The notes beneath the pieces are model-generated. The model had not been told where the DNA came from and ran no database searches. It saw only the letters and a list, made by a program, of their open reading frames with translations. Shown piece after piece: positions 18,438-29,348 of a DNA stretch of 64,000 nt. How positions within the stretch are numbered: the stretch's first letter is position 1; every line of letters begins with the position of its first letter. The stretch comes from Polaromonas sp. CF318 (GTDB taxonomy: Bacteria > Pseudomonadota > Gammaproteobacteria > Burkholderiales > Burkholderiaceae_C). The DNA lies in contig NZ_AKIV01000060.1 in the NCBI RefSeq assembly GCF_000282655.1, forward strand, positions 62,001 through 126,000, given 5' to 3'. Made by a program: the position numbers and the translations under genes.

Positions 18438-19679
18438 TCAGCTTCTGTAGTCGGCGTTGATCTTGACGTAATCATAGGAAAAATCGCAGGTCCAGACGGT
18501 GTCGGCCGCCGTGCCACGGCCCAGCACCACACGCACCGTGATCTCGCTTTGTTTCATCACGCGCTGGCCGTCGGCCTCGACGTAGCCGGGATGGCGGCCG
18601 CCGTTCTTGGCCACCAGCACCTCATCGAGGTACAGGTCGATTTTGGTCTGGTCCAGGTCCTCGATGCCGGCGTAACCGACGGCTGCCAGGATGCGGCCGA
18701 GGTTGGGGTCGCTGGCGAAGAAAGCAGTTTTCACCAGGGGCGAATGGGCAATCGCGTAAGCCACCTTGCGGCACTCCTCGCCGGTCTTGCCGCCTTCGAC
18801 CTGGATGGTCATGAACTTGGTGGCGCCTTCGCCGTCGCGCACGATGGCCTGCGCCAGCTGCCTGGCGATGTCCAGCATGGCGGCGCGCAAGGCCTGGCCC
18901 TCGGTGCTGTCCAGCGAAGTCACGGGCGCGTGGGCGGCCTTGTTGGTAGCGACCACCACAAAGGAGTCGTTGGTCGAGGTGTCGCCGTCCACCGTCACGC
19001 GGTTGAACGATCCCTCGGCCAGTTCCCGGGCCAGCTGGGCCATGAGCGGCTGCGCCACGCAGGCATCCGTCGCCAGGAAACCCAGCATGGTGGCCATATT
19101 CGGCCGTATCATGCCGGCGCCCTTGCTGATGCCGGTGATGGTGACTTCGGCGCCCGCGATCTTGATGCGTTTGGAAAACGCTTTGGCCACGGTGTCGGTG
19201 GTCATGATGGCTTCGGCCGCGTTGCCCCAGTTGTTTTCCTTCGCGTCGGCCAGCGCGGCCGGCAGGCCGGCCGCGATGCGGTCGTTGGGCAGGGGCTCCA
19301 TGATGACCCCGGTGGAAAACGGCAGCACCTGTTCGGGGGCGATATCCAGCAGCCGCGCCAGCGCGATGCAGCTGGCGTGCGCGCGGCTCAGGCCGTCATC
19401 GCCGGTGCCGGCATTGGCGTTGCCGGTGTTGATGACCATTGCGCGTATGCCTGCCGTCCGGCCCCCGTTTTTTGCGAGGTGCTCGCGGCAGATTTGCACA
19501 GGCGCCGCGCAAAAGCGGTTCTGCGTGAAGACCGCCCCTACCGACGCGCCCTCGTCGAGCAGCAGCACGGAAAGGTCCTTGCGGTTGGCTTTGCGTATGC
19601 CTGCCTCGGTAATGCCCCAGCGTACGCCGGGCACGGGGTAAAGATCCGCAGCGGGTGTGGCGACCAGATTGACGGGCAT
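18438..19679 (-). CDS. argJ: Bifunctional ornithine acetyltransferase / N-acetylglutamate synthase
   Basis: ArgJ moves the acetyl group from N-acetylornithine to glutamate in the cyclic arginine pathway. The bifunctional form also uses acetyl-CoA. The 413-residue precursor contains the self-cleavage motif [16 protein letters not shown], with Thr of ATML becoming the nucleophile of the beta chain. Other visible family signatures are [11 protein letters not shown] and the C-terminal NADYRS. It lies downstream of secA and leads the argJ-DUF815-Nudix unit. Confidence 0.97.
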   Translation of the reverse strand: MPVNLVATPAADLYPVPGVRWGITEAGIRKANRKDLSVLLLDEGASVGAVFTQNRFCAAPVQICREHLAKNGGRTAGIRAMVINTGNANAGTGDDGLSRAHASCIALARLLDIAPEQVLPFSTGVIMEPLPNDRIAAGLPAALADAKENNWGNAAEAIMTTDTVAKAFSKRIKIAGAEVTITGISKGAGMIRPNMATMLGFLATDACVAQPLMAQLARELAEGSFNRVTVDGDTSTNDSFVVVATNKAAHAPVTSLDSTEGQALRAAMLDIARQLAQAIVRDGEGATKFMTIQVEGGKTGEECRKVAYAIAHSPLVKTAFFASDPNLGRILAAVGYAGIEDLDQTKIDLYLDEVLVAKNGGRHPGYVEADGQRVMKQSEITVRVVLGRGTAADTVWTCDFSYDYVKINADYRS

Positions 19680-19735
19680 GGTTGACTCCGGAAAACCAGT
19701 GGGGTTGGAGGAAAACGTTCAGCCGGCGCCGGCGC

Positions 19736-22501
<2,766 letters not shown>

Positions 22502-22714
22502 AAATGCGAGGCCGCCTTGACCGCTCCCCATGAGCTGGCAATGCGGCCGAAATCCCTTATTGAGTACGGAACCTAGGTGTGGGCGCCATCAGTGAGTTCA
22601 ACTGGGCCCAAACCTCTGATTTTAGCGCCGCCAAGGGAGCCGCACGGCTGTGCGAGATAAAACCGTCATCAGGAATGAAAAGCCATGCCCACACGCATGG
22701 CAGGCGCGCACCGC

Positions 22715-23698
22715 CTAGTGAGGGCGTGGCAGCTGTGCAGGCGCCGGGACTGGAGGCCGCGCGCCGGCCGACGCCACCATGGGCCCGGGTAGTTTTTGCC
22801 CCGCGGTCAGGAATTTCTGAGGATCCTGGAAAACGCCCTGCACCAGCACCTCGAAATGCAGGTGCGGACCTGTTGACCGGCCAGTGGTGCCGACTTCGGC
22901 AATCTTCTGGCCGCGTTTGACCAAATCGCCCTTTTTGACCAGCACGCGCGAGGCGTGGGCATAACGTGTGACGAGTTCATTGCCGTGGTCGACTTCCACC
23001 ATATTGCCGTAGGCCGGGTGGTACTCCTGCGTGACGACAACGCCGCCCGCGGCGGCCAGGATGGCCGTGCCCGGTTCCGACGGGAAATCGAGCCCGGTGT
23101 GCAGCGCGGAGCGGCCGTTCATCGGGTCTATGCGCCAGCCGAAAGGCGAACCGAGGTTGCCTCCGGCCACCGGCTCCTGGGTGGGAACCATCATTTTTTT
23201 GATCTTCTGGTCGAACAGGCGCGACTCCATCACGGTCATGAGGTCGACCCGCTGGTCGGTGAGTTTGTCCAGGTCCGCCAGTGTGGCCTGCAGCTCTTCC
23301 ATGGTGAGCGACGGGCCGGCCACCAGCGCACCGCCGCGACCGGGCGTGACCTTGATGTCGTTGGGATTGACGCCGGCCAGACCCGACACCCGCTCGCCGA
23401 GCGCCTCGAGCTGCATCATCTTGGCCTGCATTTCGCCGACCCGCCTGGCCATCACGTCAAGGTTTTCGCGCATGAAACGGTCGCGCTGGTCGAATTCATC
23501 CTTGACCATGAGCTTGACCAGCGAGCCTACGACCGGCCAGCCTTCGCGGGCGCCCTTGAGAAACACCCAGTGGTAGAGGCCCGCGGCCACAAGCATGAGC
23601 GCCAGCGCGGCGACAAAACCCGCAAGAACCAGTTTTGTCCCGCTTAAGTAAATGGCCCGGCTTTTCGCCAGCCACGCATCCGTGATAATCAAATGCAC
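22715..23698 (-). CDS. M23-family peptidoglycan endopeptidase, membrane anchored
   Basis: The 327-residue protein has one N-terminal transmembrane segment (about 23-48) and a periplasmic helical, probably coiled-coil, region (about 75-170). The C-terminal LytM/M23 domain shows the zinc-ligand patterns HTGLDF and GPHLHFEV with RYAHAS between. M23 enzymes cut peptide cross-links in peptidoglycan, or, when degenerate, activate amidases as EnvC and NlpD do; here the ligands look intact. It lies directly upstream of secA on the same strand and is divergent from the DUF721 gene. Confidence 0.9.
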   Translation of the reverse strand: MHLIITDAWLAKSRAIYLSGTKLVLAGFVAALALMLVAAGLYHWVFLKGAREGWPVVGSLVKLMVKDEFDQRDRFMRENLDVMARRVGEMQAKMMQLEALGERVSGLAGVNPNDIKVTPGRGGALVAGPSLTMEELQATLADLDKLTDQRVDLMTVMESRLFDQKIKKMMVPTQEPVAGGNLGSPFGWRIDPMNGRSALHTGLDFPSEPGTAILAAAGGVVVTQEYHPAYGNMVEVDHGNELVTRYAHASRVLVKKGDLVKRGQKIAEVGTTGRSTGPHLHFEVLVQGVFQDPQKFLTAGQKLPGPMVASAGARPPVPAPAQLPRPH

Positions 23699-23748
23699 TT
23701 GTCTACCTCTTTAAAAGCTTGCGCTCATCAGGCCGCGCACCGTTCATC

Positions 23749-24066
23749 ATGACTTCCGACCGGCGCCTTCCCCAGGCGCTCTCCGCTTACCAGGCCGCCG
23801 GGAATTCACCCTCCCTGGCGCGGCTGACTGAACTCGTCCGGGAATCCAGCGACAGGCTCAAGGCCATTGAGTCGCTGCTGCCCGAAGCCCTGCGCCCCGC
23901 GGTTCAGGCCGGGCCCATAGACGGCGAAACCTGGTGCCTGCTGGTCAGCGGCAACGCCGCCGCCGCCAAGATCCGCCAATTACTCCCCTTGATCCAAGCC
24001 CGCCTTATAGGCAAAGGTTGGAAGGTTACCTCAATCCGACTCAAGATCCTAATAAGCAAAAAGTAA
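23749..24066 (+). CDS. DUF721 / DciA-like protein
   Basis: The 105-residue protein contains the DUF721 core, running from LARLTELVRESSDRLKAIES through PLIQARLIGKGWKVTSIRLK. Members named DciA load the replicative helicase DnaB in bacteria lacking DnaC. Whether this short protein is the cell's DciA is an inference. The ATG at 23749 is taken; the frame extends ten codons upstream. DUF721 genes near secA are common in proteobacteria, which fits the position here. It faces a tRNA-Thr gene on the opposite strand. Confidence 0.75.
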   Translation: MTSDRRLPQALSAYQAAGNSPSLARLTELVRESSDRLKAIESLLPEALRPAVQAGPIDGETWCLLVSGNAAAAKIRQLLPLIQARLIGKGWKVTSIRLKILISKK

Positions 24067-24126
24067 TAACCCGGCTCTTCAAATAACGGCAAGAAGGCAT
24101 GAAGATACAGCCTTGCCTGGTGGCTC

Positions 24127-24143
24127 GCTACAAAATTGGTAGC
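24127..24143. repeat. 17-nt inverted repeat GCTAC-N7-GTAGC
   Basis: GCTACAAAATTGGTAGC forms a 5-bp stem with a 7-nt loop in the gap between the DUF721 gene and tRNA-Thr. A second element of the same size and plan (GCTATT...AATAGC) lies at 29297-29313. They resemble short dispersed intergenic palindromes I associate with Comamonadaceae genomes, but a genome-wide copy number cannot be seen here. Confidence 0.4.
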
Positions 24144-24188
24144 GTATGGTACCCATGTTGCATGGGGAAGGCAAGAATGCAGGAAAAA

Positions 24189-24264
24189 TGGTGCCGCTTG
24201 TCGGAATCGAACTGACGACCTACCGCTTACAAGGCGGTTGCTCTACCAACTGAGCTAAAGCGGC
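24189..24264 (-). tRNA. tRNA-Thr (anticodon TGT)
   Basis: The reverse strand gives a 76-nt cloverleaf with CCA encoded. The acceptor GCCGCTT pairs with AAGCGGC, the D-arm is TAGCTCAGTTGGTAGAGC, the anticodon stem ACCGC/GCGGT encloses loop CTTGTAA (anticodon TGT, reads ACA), and the T-arm contains AGTTCGATT. It lies 11 nt downstream of the sspB stop codon on the same strand. Confidence 0.96.
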
Positions 24265-24275
24265 ACAGGGGGATT

Positions 24276-24827
24276 TTACTTGACCCGTTTCAGCGAAGGC
24301 CGCGCACGCGGCGGCTTAGGGGGTTCAGGACTGTCGGGGCCGCCGTCTTCCGCATCGGGCGCGCTATCCGGCACCAGTTGCATGATCTTGCTTTCAGGCC
24401 CGTCCGCCGGGCTGTGCTGCACCGGAGTGGGGGCCGGCGACGCGGCGGGAGCCGTCAGGCCGGCATCACTACCCCCTTCGGCACCGGAAACCGGGGCCGC
24501 GGCGGGCGCGGCCATGGGAAACGCCATGCCCTGCCCGTTTTCACGGGCATAGATGGCGATCACATGGCTGATAGGCACCATGATTTCCCGGGCACTGCCG
24601 GCAAAACGGGCCTTGAACTCGATGAAATCATTGCCCAGCTTGAGCGACGAGGTCGCGTCAAAGCTGATGTTGAGCACGATTTCATTGTTTTTCACGTACT
24701 CGCGCGGCACCTGCACGGTGTCATCCACCGACACGGCCACATAGGGCGTGAAACCGTTGTCGGTGCACCATTCATAGAGCGCCCTTATCAGGTAGGGTCG
24801 CGTCGACGTGGCGTCCAGAGCGTTCAT
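24276..24827 (-). CDS. sspB: ClpXP protease specificity-enhancing factor SspB
   Basis: SspB tethers ssrA-tagged stalled-translation products to ClpXP. The 183-residue protein has the SspB fold (RPYLIRALYEWCTDNGFTP, EIVLNISFDAT, PISHVIAIYARENGQG). A long disordered Ala/Pro-rich linker follows, with a C-terminal ClpX-docking tail PRARPSLKRVK like the E. coli XB motif. The start is placed at the ATG ending at 24827 rather than a TTG four codons earlier. It follows sspA by 41 nt, the classical sspAB pair, downstream of petABC. Confidence 0.95.
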   Translation of the reverse strand: MNALDATSTRPYLIRALYEWCTDNGFTPYVAVSVDDTVQVPREYVKNNEIVLNISFDATSSLKLGNDFIEFKARFAGSAREIMVPISHVIAIYARENGQGMAFPMAAPAAAPVSGAEGGSDAGLTAPAASPAPTPVQHSPADGPESKIMQLVPDSAPDAEDGGPDSPEPPKPPRARPSLKRVK

Positions 24828-24868
24828 GAATTCAGCCAAACTGCTTGTCCGGGAATCGAATCCGTAGC

Positions 24869-25480
24869 TTATTTCCGCATCACTTTTTCGGACGGCGTCA
24901 GCGCTTCAATGTAGGCCGGGCGCGAGAAAATGCGTTCCGCGTACTTGAGCAGCGGCGCGGCATTCTTCGATAAATCGATGTCGTAGTAATCCAGGCGCCA
25001 CAGCAAAGGGGCGATCGCCACGTCCAGCATGGAGAAATTGTCGCCCAGCATGAACTTGTTCTTCAGGAAGATGGGTGCGAGCTGCGTCAGGCGGTCGCGG
25101 ATGTGCGAGCGGGCCTTTTCCAGCGCCTTTTCATTGCCCTTGGACGCGCGCGATTCCAGCGTGCTGACATGGACGAACAGCTCTTTTTCGAAATTCAGCA
25201 AAAACAGGCGCACGCGCGCGCGGTCGACCGGGTCGCCGGGCATCAGTTGCGGGTGCGGGAAGCGCTCGTCGATGTATTCGTTGATGATGTTCGACTCATA
25301 CAGGATCAGGTCGCGCTCGACCAGGATGGGCACCTGGCCGTAGGGATTCATCACATTGATGTCTTCGGGCTTGTTGTACAGGTCGACGTCGCGGATTTCG
25401 AAGTCCATACCTTTTTCAAACAGCACAAAGCGGCAGCGGTGCGAGAAGGGGCAGGTTGTGCCTGAATAAAGGACCATCAT
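24869..25480 (-). CDS. sspA: Stringent starvation protein A, GST-fold
   Basis: SspA is a glutathione-S-transferase-fold protein that binds RNA polymerase and affects stress and late-phase transcription in studied proteobacteria. The 203-residue product has the thioredoxin-like N-domain (VLYSGTTCPFSHRCRFVLFE, then NPYGQVPILV and LYESNIINEYID) and an all-helical C-domain. Length is close to the 212 residues of E. coli SspA. It lies 88 nt after petC and before sspB, the usual betaproteobacterial bc1-sspA-sspB order. Confidence 0.94.
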   Translation of the reverse strand: MMVLYSGTTCPFSHRCRFVLFEKGMDFEIRDVDLYNKPEDINVMNPYGQVPILVERDLILYESNIINEYIDERFPHPQLMPGDPVDRARVRLFLLNFEKELFVHVSTLESRASKGNEKALEKARSHIRDRLTQLAPIFLKNKFMLGDNFSMLDVAIAPLLWRLDYYDIDLSKNAAPLLKYAERIFSRPAYIEALTPSEKVMRK

Positions 25481-25568
25481 GGTGCGGAACTCCTAAATGC
25501 AAAGGAGTGGATACATATAAAAAGCATCCACTCCAGAAGGTGCCGGGAACAAGGCCCCGGCGAAAAAA

Positions 25569-26324
25569 TTACTTGACGTCTTTCCAGAACGCCGCATTCA
25601 GGCGCCAGGCGACAAAGGTCAAGCAGAGAAGGAAAATCAGCACCCAGACGCCGACGCGAATGCGGGTGTTCTGGGCCGGCTCGCCCATCCACTGCAGGTA
25701 ACCCACGAGGTCACCCACGGCCTGGTCATACTGCAACGGCGTCATGGTGCCGGGGGTGAGCTGCTGCCAACCCTTGAAGACCGCGACCTTGTGGCCGTGC
25801 TCTTCCTTTTCTTCGTACACCGGCGCGCGCGTGCCTTGCAGTTCCCAGAGCACATGCGGCATGGCAACGCTGGGGAAAACCAGGTTGTTCCAGCCCGTGG
25901 CCTTGGTTTCGTCGCGGTAGTAGGTGCGCAGGTAGGTGTAAAGGTAGTCGGCGCCGGTGCCGCCGTGGCCGGAGCGCGAACGCGCGATCACGGTGAGATC
26001 GGGGGGATTGCCGCCGAACCATTCCTTGGCCTGTTTGGGATCGATCGCGGCTTTCATGGTGTCGCCCACTTTTTCGGTGGTGAACAGCAGGTTGTCCTTG
26101 ATTTCCTTTTCGGTCAGGCCGATGTCTTTCAGGCGGTTGAAACGCATGAAGGAAGCGGAATGGCAGTTCAGGCAATAGTTGACGAACAGCTTGGCGCCGT
26201 TTTGCAGGGAGCCCAGGTCGTTGGTCCGGTCGGGAGCCTTGTCCCAGGCAAGACCGCCTTCAGAGGCCTGTGCGCCCGCCACGAGGCCAAAGGCGGTAAT
26301 CAGCGCAAAAATAACTTTTTTCAT
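25569..26324 (-). CDS. petC: Ubiquinol-cytochrome c reductase, cytochrome c1
   Basis: Cytochrome c1 passes electrons from the Rieske protein to soluble cytochrome c. The 251-residue precursor has a signal peptide (1-20, ending AGAQA), the haem-binding CLNCH at 51-55, the distal region with Met ligand candidates, and a C-terminal membrane anchor (about 225-243). Start ATG ending at 26324 is supported by GGAG 9 nt before it. It is the third gene of petABC, 18 nt after petB. Confidence 0.96.
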   Translation of the reverse strand: MKKVIFALITAFGLVAGAQASEGGLAWDKAPDRTNDLGSLQNGAKLFVNYCLNCHSASFMRFNRLKDIGLTEKEIKDNLLFTTEKVGDTMKAAIDPKQAKEWFGGNPPDLTVIARSRSGHGGTGADYLYTYLRTYYRDETKATGWNNLVFPSVAMPHVLWELQGTRAPVYEEKEEHGHKVAVFKGWQQLTPGTMTPLQYDQAVGDLVGYLQWMGEPAQNTRIRVGVWVLIFLLCLTFVAWRLNAAFWKDVK

Positions 26325-26342
26325 CGTTTTTATCTCCAACTC

Positions 26343-27752
26343 TCAGTGACCGTGGAAAACAGGACGGTCCGGCGGTGTTTTGGGAGTGCCCACACGGCTC
26401 CACCACGGCATCAGGATGAAGAAGCCAAAGTAAAACAGCGTGCCGACCTGGGAGACGCGCTCACCGATGGGCGACGGCGGCTGCACGCCAAGGTAGCCCA
26501 GCACCAGGAAGTTGATGACAAAAATGCCGTAGAGGTACTTGTGCCAGTCAGGGCGATAGCGGATCGACTTGACGGGGCTGAGGTCGAGCCAGGGCAGGAA
26601 GAACAGGATCACCACGGCGCCGCCCATCACGACCACACCCCAGAATTTCGCGTCAATAGACAGCAGCAGAGCCGAGCCCACGACGGCGGCGCCGACGATG
26701 GCGGCCTTGAACAGTACCGGCATGCGGAACTTCCAGACGCTGAAGCCCGCAGCACCCACCACGCAGACGATCAGCGCGTAGATCATCTCGCTGGTGATGG
26801 CGCGCAGCATCGAATAGTAAGGCGTGAAGTACCAGACCGGGGCGATGTGCGCCGGCGTCTTCAGCGGGTCGGCCGGGATGAAGTTGTTGTATTCGAGGAA
26901 GTAGCCGCCGAACTCGGGAGCGAAGAAGATGATCGCCGAGAAGATCATCAGGAAAACGCTCACGCCGAAAATGTCGTGCACCGTGTAGTAGGGATGGAAG
27001 GGGATGCCGTCCAGCGGGTGGCCTTGCGCATCCTTGGGCGCGTTCGGGCCTTTGATCTCGACGCCGTCGGGGTTGTTGGAGCCGACTTCATGCAGCGCGA
27101 TGATGTGTGCGGCCACCAGGCCCAGCAGCACCAGCGGCACGGCGATCACGTGGAAAGCGAAGAAGCGGTTCAGTGTGGCGTCGCCCACCACGTAGTCGCC
27201 GCGGATCAGCAGCGCCAGGTCGGGGCCGATGAAAGGAATCGCGGCGAACAGGTTGACGATCACCTGGGCGCCCCAGTAGCTCATCTGGCCCCATGGCAGC
27301 AGGTAGCCCATGAAGGCTTCGGCCATCAGGCACAGGAAAATCGCGCAACCGAAAATCCAGACCAGTTCGCGCGGCTTGCGGTAGCTGCCGTAGAGCAGGC
27401 CGCGGAACATGTGCAGGTAGACCACCACGAAGAAGGCCGAAGCGCCGGTGGAGTGCATGTAGCGGATCAACCAGCCCCAGGGCACGTCGCGCATGATGTA
27501 CTCGACCGAGCCGAAAGCCAGGGCGGCATCGGGCTTGTAGTTCATCGTCAGGAAAATGCCGGTCACGATCTGGATGACCAGCACCAGCATGGCCAGCGAG
27601 CCGAAGATGTACCAGAAGTTGAAGTTCTTCGGTGCGTAGTACTCGCTCATGTGCTCTTTGTAGAGCTTGCTGGCGGGAAACCGGTTGTCGACCCAGTTCA
27701 TCGCCTTGGCGGCGAGCGGGGCATCGGGGGAAATTTCTTTGAATTCAGCCAT
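26343..27752 (-). CDS. petB: Ubiquinol-cytochrome c reductase, cytochrome b
   Basis: Cytochrome b is the membrane core of complex III, with two b-type haems and the quinol-oxidising and quinone-reducing sites. The 469-residue protein has the histidine-bearing helix with YMHSTGASAFFVVVYLHMFRG, the Qo-site region near FFAPEFGG, and eight or more transmembrane helices. Start is the ATG ending at 27752, with AGGA 7 nt upstream; the frame extends 47 codons further without support. It lies between petA (118 nt) and petC. Confidence 0.97.
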   Translation of the reverse strand: MAEFKEISPDAPLAAKAMNWVDNRFPASKLYKEHMSEYYAPKNFNFWYIFGSLAMLVLVIQIVTGIFLTMNYKPDAALAFGSVEYIMRDVPWGWLIRYMHSTGASAFFVVVYLHMFRGLLYGSYRKPRELVWIFGCAIFLCLMAEAFMGYLLPWGQMSYWGAQVIVNLFAAIPFIGPDLALLIRGDYVVGDATLNRFFAFHVIAVPLVLLGLVAAHIIALHEVGSNNPDGVEIKGPNAPKDAQGHPLDGIPFHPYYTVHDIFGVSVFLMIFSAIIFFAPEFGGYFLEYNNFIPADPLKTPAHIAPVWYFTPYYSMLRAITSEMIYALIVCVVGAAGFSVWKFRMPVLFKAAIVGAAVVGSALLLSIDAKFWGVVVMGGAVVILFFLPWLDLSPVKSIRYRPDWHKYLYGIFVINFLVLGYLGVQPPSPIGERVSQVGTLFYFGFFILMPWWSRVGTPKTPPDRPVFHGH

Positions 27753-27870
27753 AACTGATCCTGGTTCGGTGGGGTTCTTTGGCAAGCGCCGGATACGTGC
27801 GTCGGGGTGGCGGCGGGTATCTGGCGCTGGCTGCAGGGTCTTGTGAAGGAGCTCGGGGGTCGAAGCGCCT

Positions 27871-28506
27871 TCAGGCCTTCTTGTCTTCACCAATCAGCAA
27901 CCGGGTGTCTGACAGGTACATGTGCGGGGGAACTTCGAGGTTGTCGGGCGCGGGCTTGTTCTTGTAGACGCGGCCGGCCATGTCGAAGGTCGAGCCATGG
28001 CAGGGGCACAGGAAACCGCCGGCCCAGTCGTCGGGCAGCGAAGGCTGCGCGCCGGGCTGGAATTTATCGGAAGGCGAGCAGCCCAGGTGCGAGCAGATAC
28101 CAACCACCACCAGCGTCTCGGGCTTGATGGAGCGGTTTTCGTTGCGGGCGTAAACAGGGGTCAGTTCGTCGGGCTTGCGCTCGGACTTGGGGTCGGCCAG
28201 CAGGGCATCGACCTTGGGGAGCTCGGCGAGCTGCGCGGGCGTGCGCTTGATGATCCAGACCGGCTTGCCGCGCCATTCCACCGTGATTTTCTCACCGGGC
28301 TTGACGTCGGAAATATCGACTTCGACGGCGGCGCCGGCGGCTTTGGCTTTTTCGGAGGGCTGGAAGGTGCTGACAAAGGGAACAGCGGTGGCGATGGCGC
28401 CTGCGCCGCCCACCGCGCAGGTGGTCACCAGCCAGTTTCTTTTATCTTTATCTACAGGAGCGCCGTGGGGCGCGCCATTCACGCTTGCTTCGCTTGCTTG
28501 GGTCAT
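27871..28506 (-). CDS. petA: Ubiquinol-cytochrome c reductase, Rieske iron-sulfur subunit
   Basis: The Rieske subunit takes electrons from ubiquinol at the Qo site. The 211-residue protein has an uncleaved N-terminal anchor (about 25-48, preceded by DKRNWLV, a Tat-like region with KR rather than RR). The 2Fe-2S ligands are C138 and H140 in CSHLGC, and C167 and H170 in CPCHGS; C143 and C169 form the stabilising disulfide. AAGGA lies before the ATG. It is the first gene of petABC. Confidence 0.97.
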   Translation of the reverse strand: MTQASEASVNGAPHGAPVDKDKRNWLVTTCAVGGAGAIATAVPFVSTFQPSEKAKAAGAAVEVDISDVKPGEKITVEWRGKPVWIIKRTPAQLAELPKVDALLADPKSERKPDELTPVYARNENRSIKPETLVVVGICSHLGCSPSDKFQPGAQPSLPDDWAGGFLCPCHGSTFDMAGRVYKNKPAPDNLEVPPHMYLSDTRLLIGEDKKA

Positions 28507-28557
28507 GAGAGTCCTTCAAGAACTGGCTTGAAATAGGCATAGTGGGGTCAACCCGCG

Positions 28558-28587
28558 ATTGTAGCGGAGCGCAACGTCGTTTTTCAA
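28558..28587 (-). promoter_or_regulatory. Predicted sigma70 promoter of petABC-sspAB
   Basis: On the reverse strand, a -35 box TTGAAA (28582-28587) and -10 box TACAAT (28558-28563) are separated by 18 bp. Both match consensus in 5 of 6 positions. Transcription would begin about 45 nt upstream of the petA start. Confidence 0.65.
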
Positions 28588-28758
28588 GGCGAGGGGCTGC
28601 ATCCCGGTGGCCCGGGCCATCCTTAAGGCCGGGGGCGTGCCTGTTTTTTAAGCATGGACCGGATTGCACATACTTTGTTTCAAGCCATGCCCGCGCGCAG
28701 GCCGCTTCGGCAGACCCAGCCTTGATAATGTTTTGTCCAAAACAAGAGGAGAAACTTC

Positions 28759-29181
28759 ATGGGAATGATGCAGGAATTCAAGGAATTCGCGGTCAAGGGC
28801 AATGTGATTGACCTGGCGGTCGGCGTGATCATTGGCGCGGCTTTCGGCAAGATCGTGGACTCGGTCGTCAGCGACCTGATCCTTCCCCTGGTCGGCGCCC
28901 TCTTCGGCAAGCTGGATTTTTCCAACCTCTTTGTGGTGCTGGGGACAGTGCCGCCGGGCACGGCCACCACGCTGGACGCCCTGAAAAAGGCGGGCGTGCC
29001 GGTCTTCGCCTACGGCAACTTCATCACCGTCGCGGTCAATTTCATCATCCTGGCCTTCATCATTTTCCTGATGGTCAAGCAGATCAACCGGCTCAAGCGC
29101 GACCAGCCGGCGCCCGCCCCTGCCGCGCCGCCTGAAGACATCGCGCTGCTGCGCGAGATCCGCGACAGCCTCAAGAAATAA
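28759..29181 (+). CDS. mscL: Large-conductance mechanosensitive channel
   Basis: MscL is a pentameric inner-membrane channel that opens under membrane tension to release solutes on hypo-osmotic shock. The 140-residue protein has the N-terminal amphipathic helix ([12 protein letters not shown]), TM1 ([18 protein letters not shown]), a periplasmic loop, TM2 ([19 protein letters not shown]) and the cytoplasmic helix ending [21 protein letters not shown] lies before the ATG. It is a single gene, divergent from petA. Confidence 0.97.
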   Translation: MGMMQEFKEFAVKGNVIDLAVGVIIGAAFGKIVDSVVSDLILPLVGALFGKLDFSNLFVVLGTVPPGTATTLDALKKAGVPVFAYGNFITVAVNFIILAFIIFLMVKQINRLKRDQPAPAPAAPPEDIALLREIRDSLKK

Positions 29182-29195
29182 GCCCCCCCCCTGTT

Positions 29196-29235
29196 GCCCG
29201 CTCACTTCGTGTAGCGGGCCTCTCCCCTGCAGGGG
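29196..29235. repeat. Hairpin plus short palindrome after mscL
   Basis: A 7-bp perfect stem GCCCGCT/AGCGGGC (29196-29202 and 29213-29219) with a 10-nt loop is followed by the 12-bp palindrome CCCCTGCAGGGG (29224-29235). It lies 14 nt after the mscL stop. It could end mscL transcription, although there is no T-run, or be one copy of a dispersed intergenic repeat. The rest of the mscL-pdxA gap holds only the inverted repeat at 29297. Confidence 0.45.
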
Positions 29236-29296
29236 ACGGCGCCTGGCGGCTGGCAAAGCCAGACCGCGGTCCCCGCTTGCAAACGCATGGCCGATT

Positions 29297-29313
29297 GCTA
29301 TTTAATTAATAGC
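29297..29313. repeat. 17-nt inverted repeat GCTATT-N5-AATAGC
   Basis: GCTATTTAATTAATAGC is a perfect 6-bp inverted repeat with a 5-nt centre in the convergent gap between mscL and pdxA. It has the same length and GCTA...TAGC plan as the element at 24127-24143. Confidence 0.45.
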
Positions 29314-29348
29314 AGCCAGGGCCGATTTCGCTTAAATTCTCGCGCCCT

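Noticed and set aside
17181-19685. An 834-codon plus-strand open frame across the Nudix, DUF815 and argJ genes
   Set aside because: It is antisense to three well-supported genes with conserved motifs, and its translation is compositionally biased.
22502-22714. A secM-like arrest peptide upstream of secA
   Set aside because: No open frame with an arrest-like C-terminus is present in the gap; the upstream gene is an M23 peptidase.
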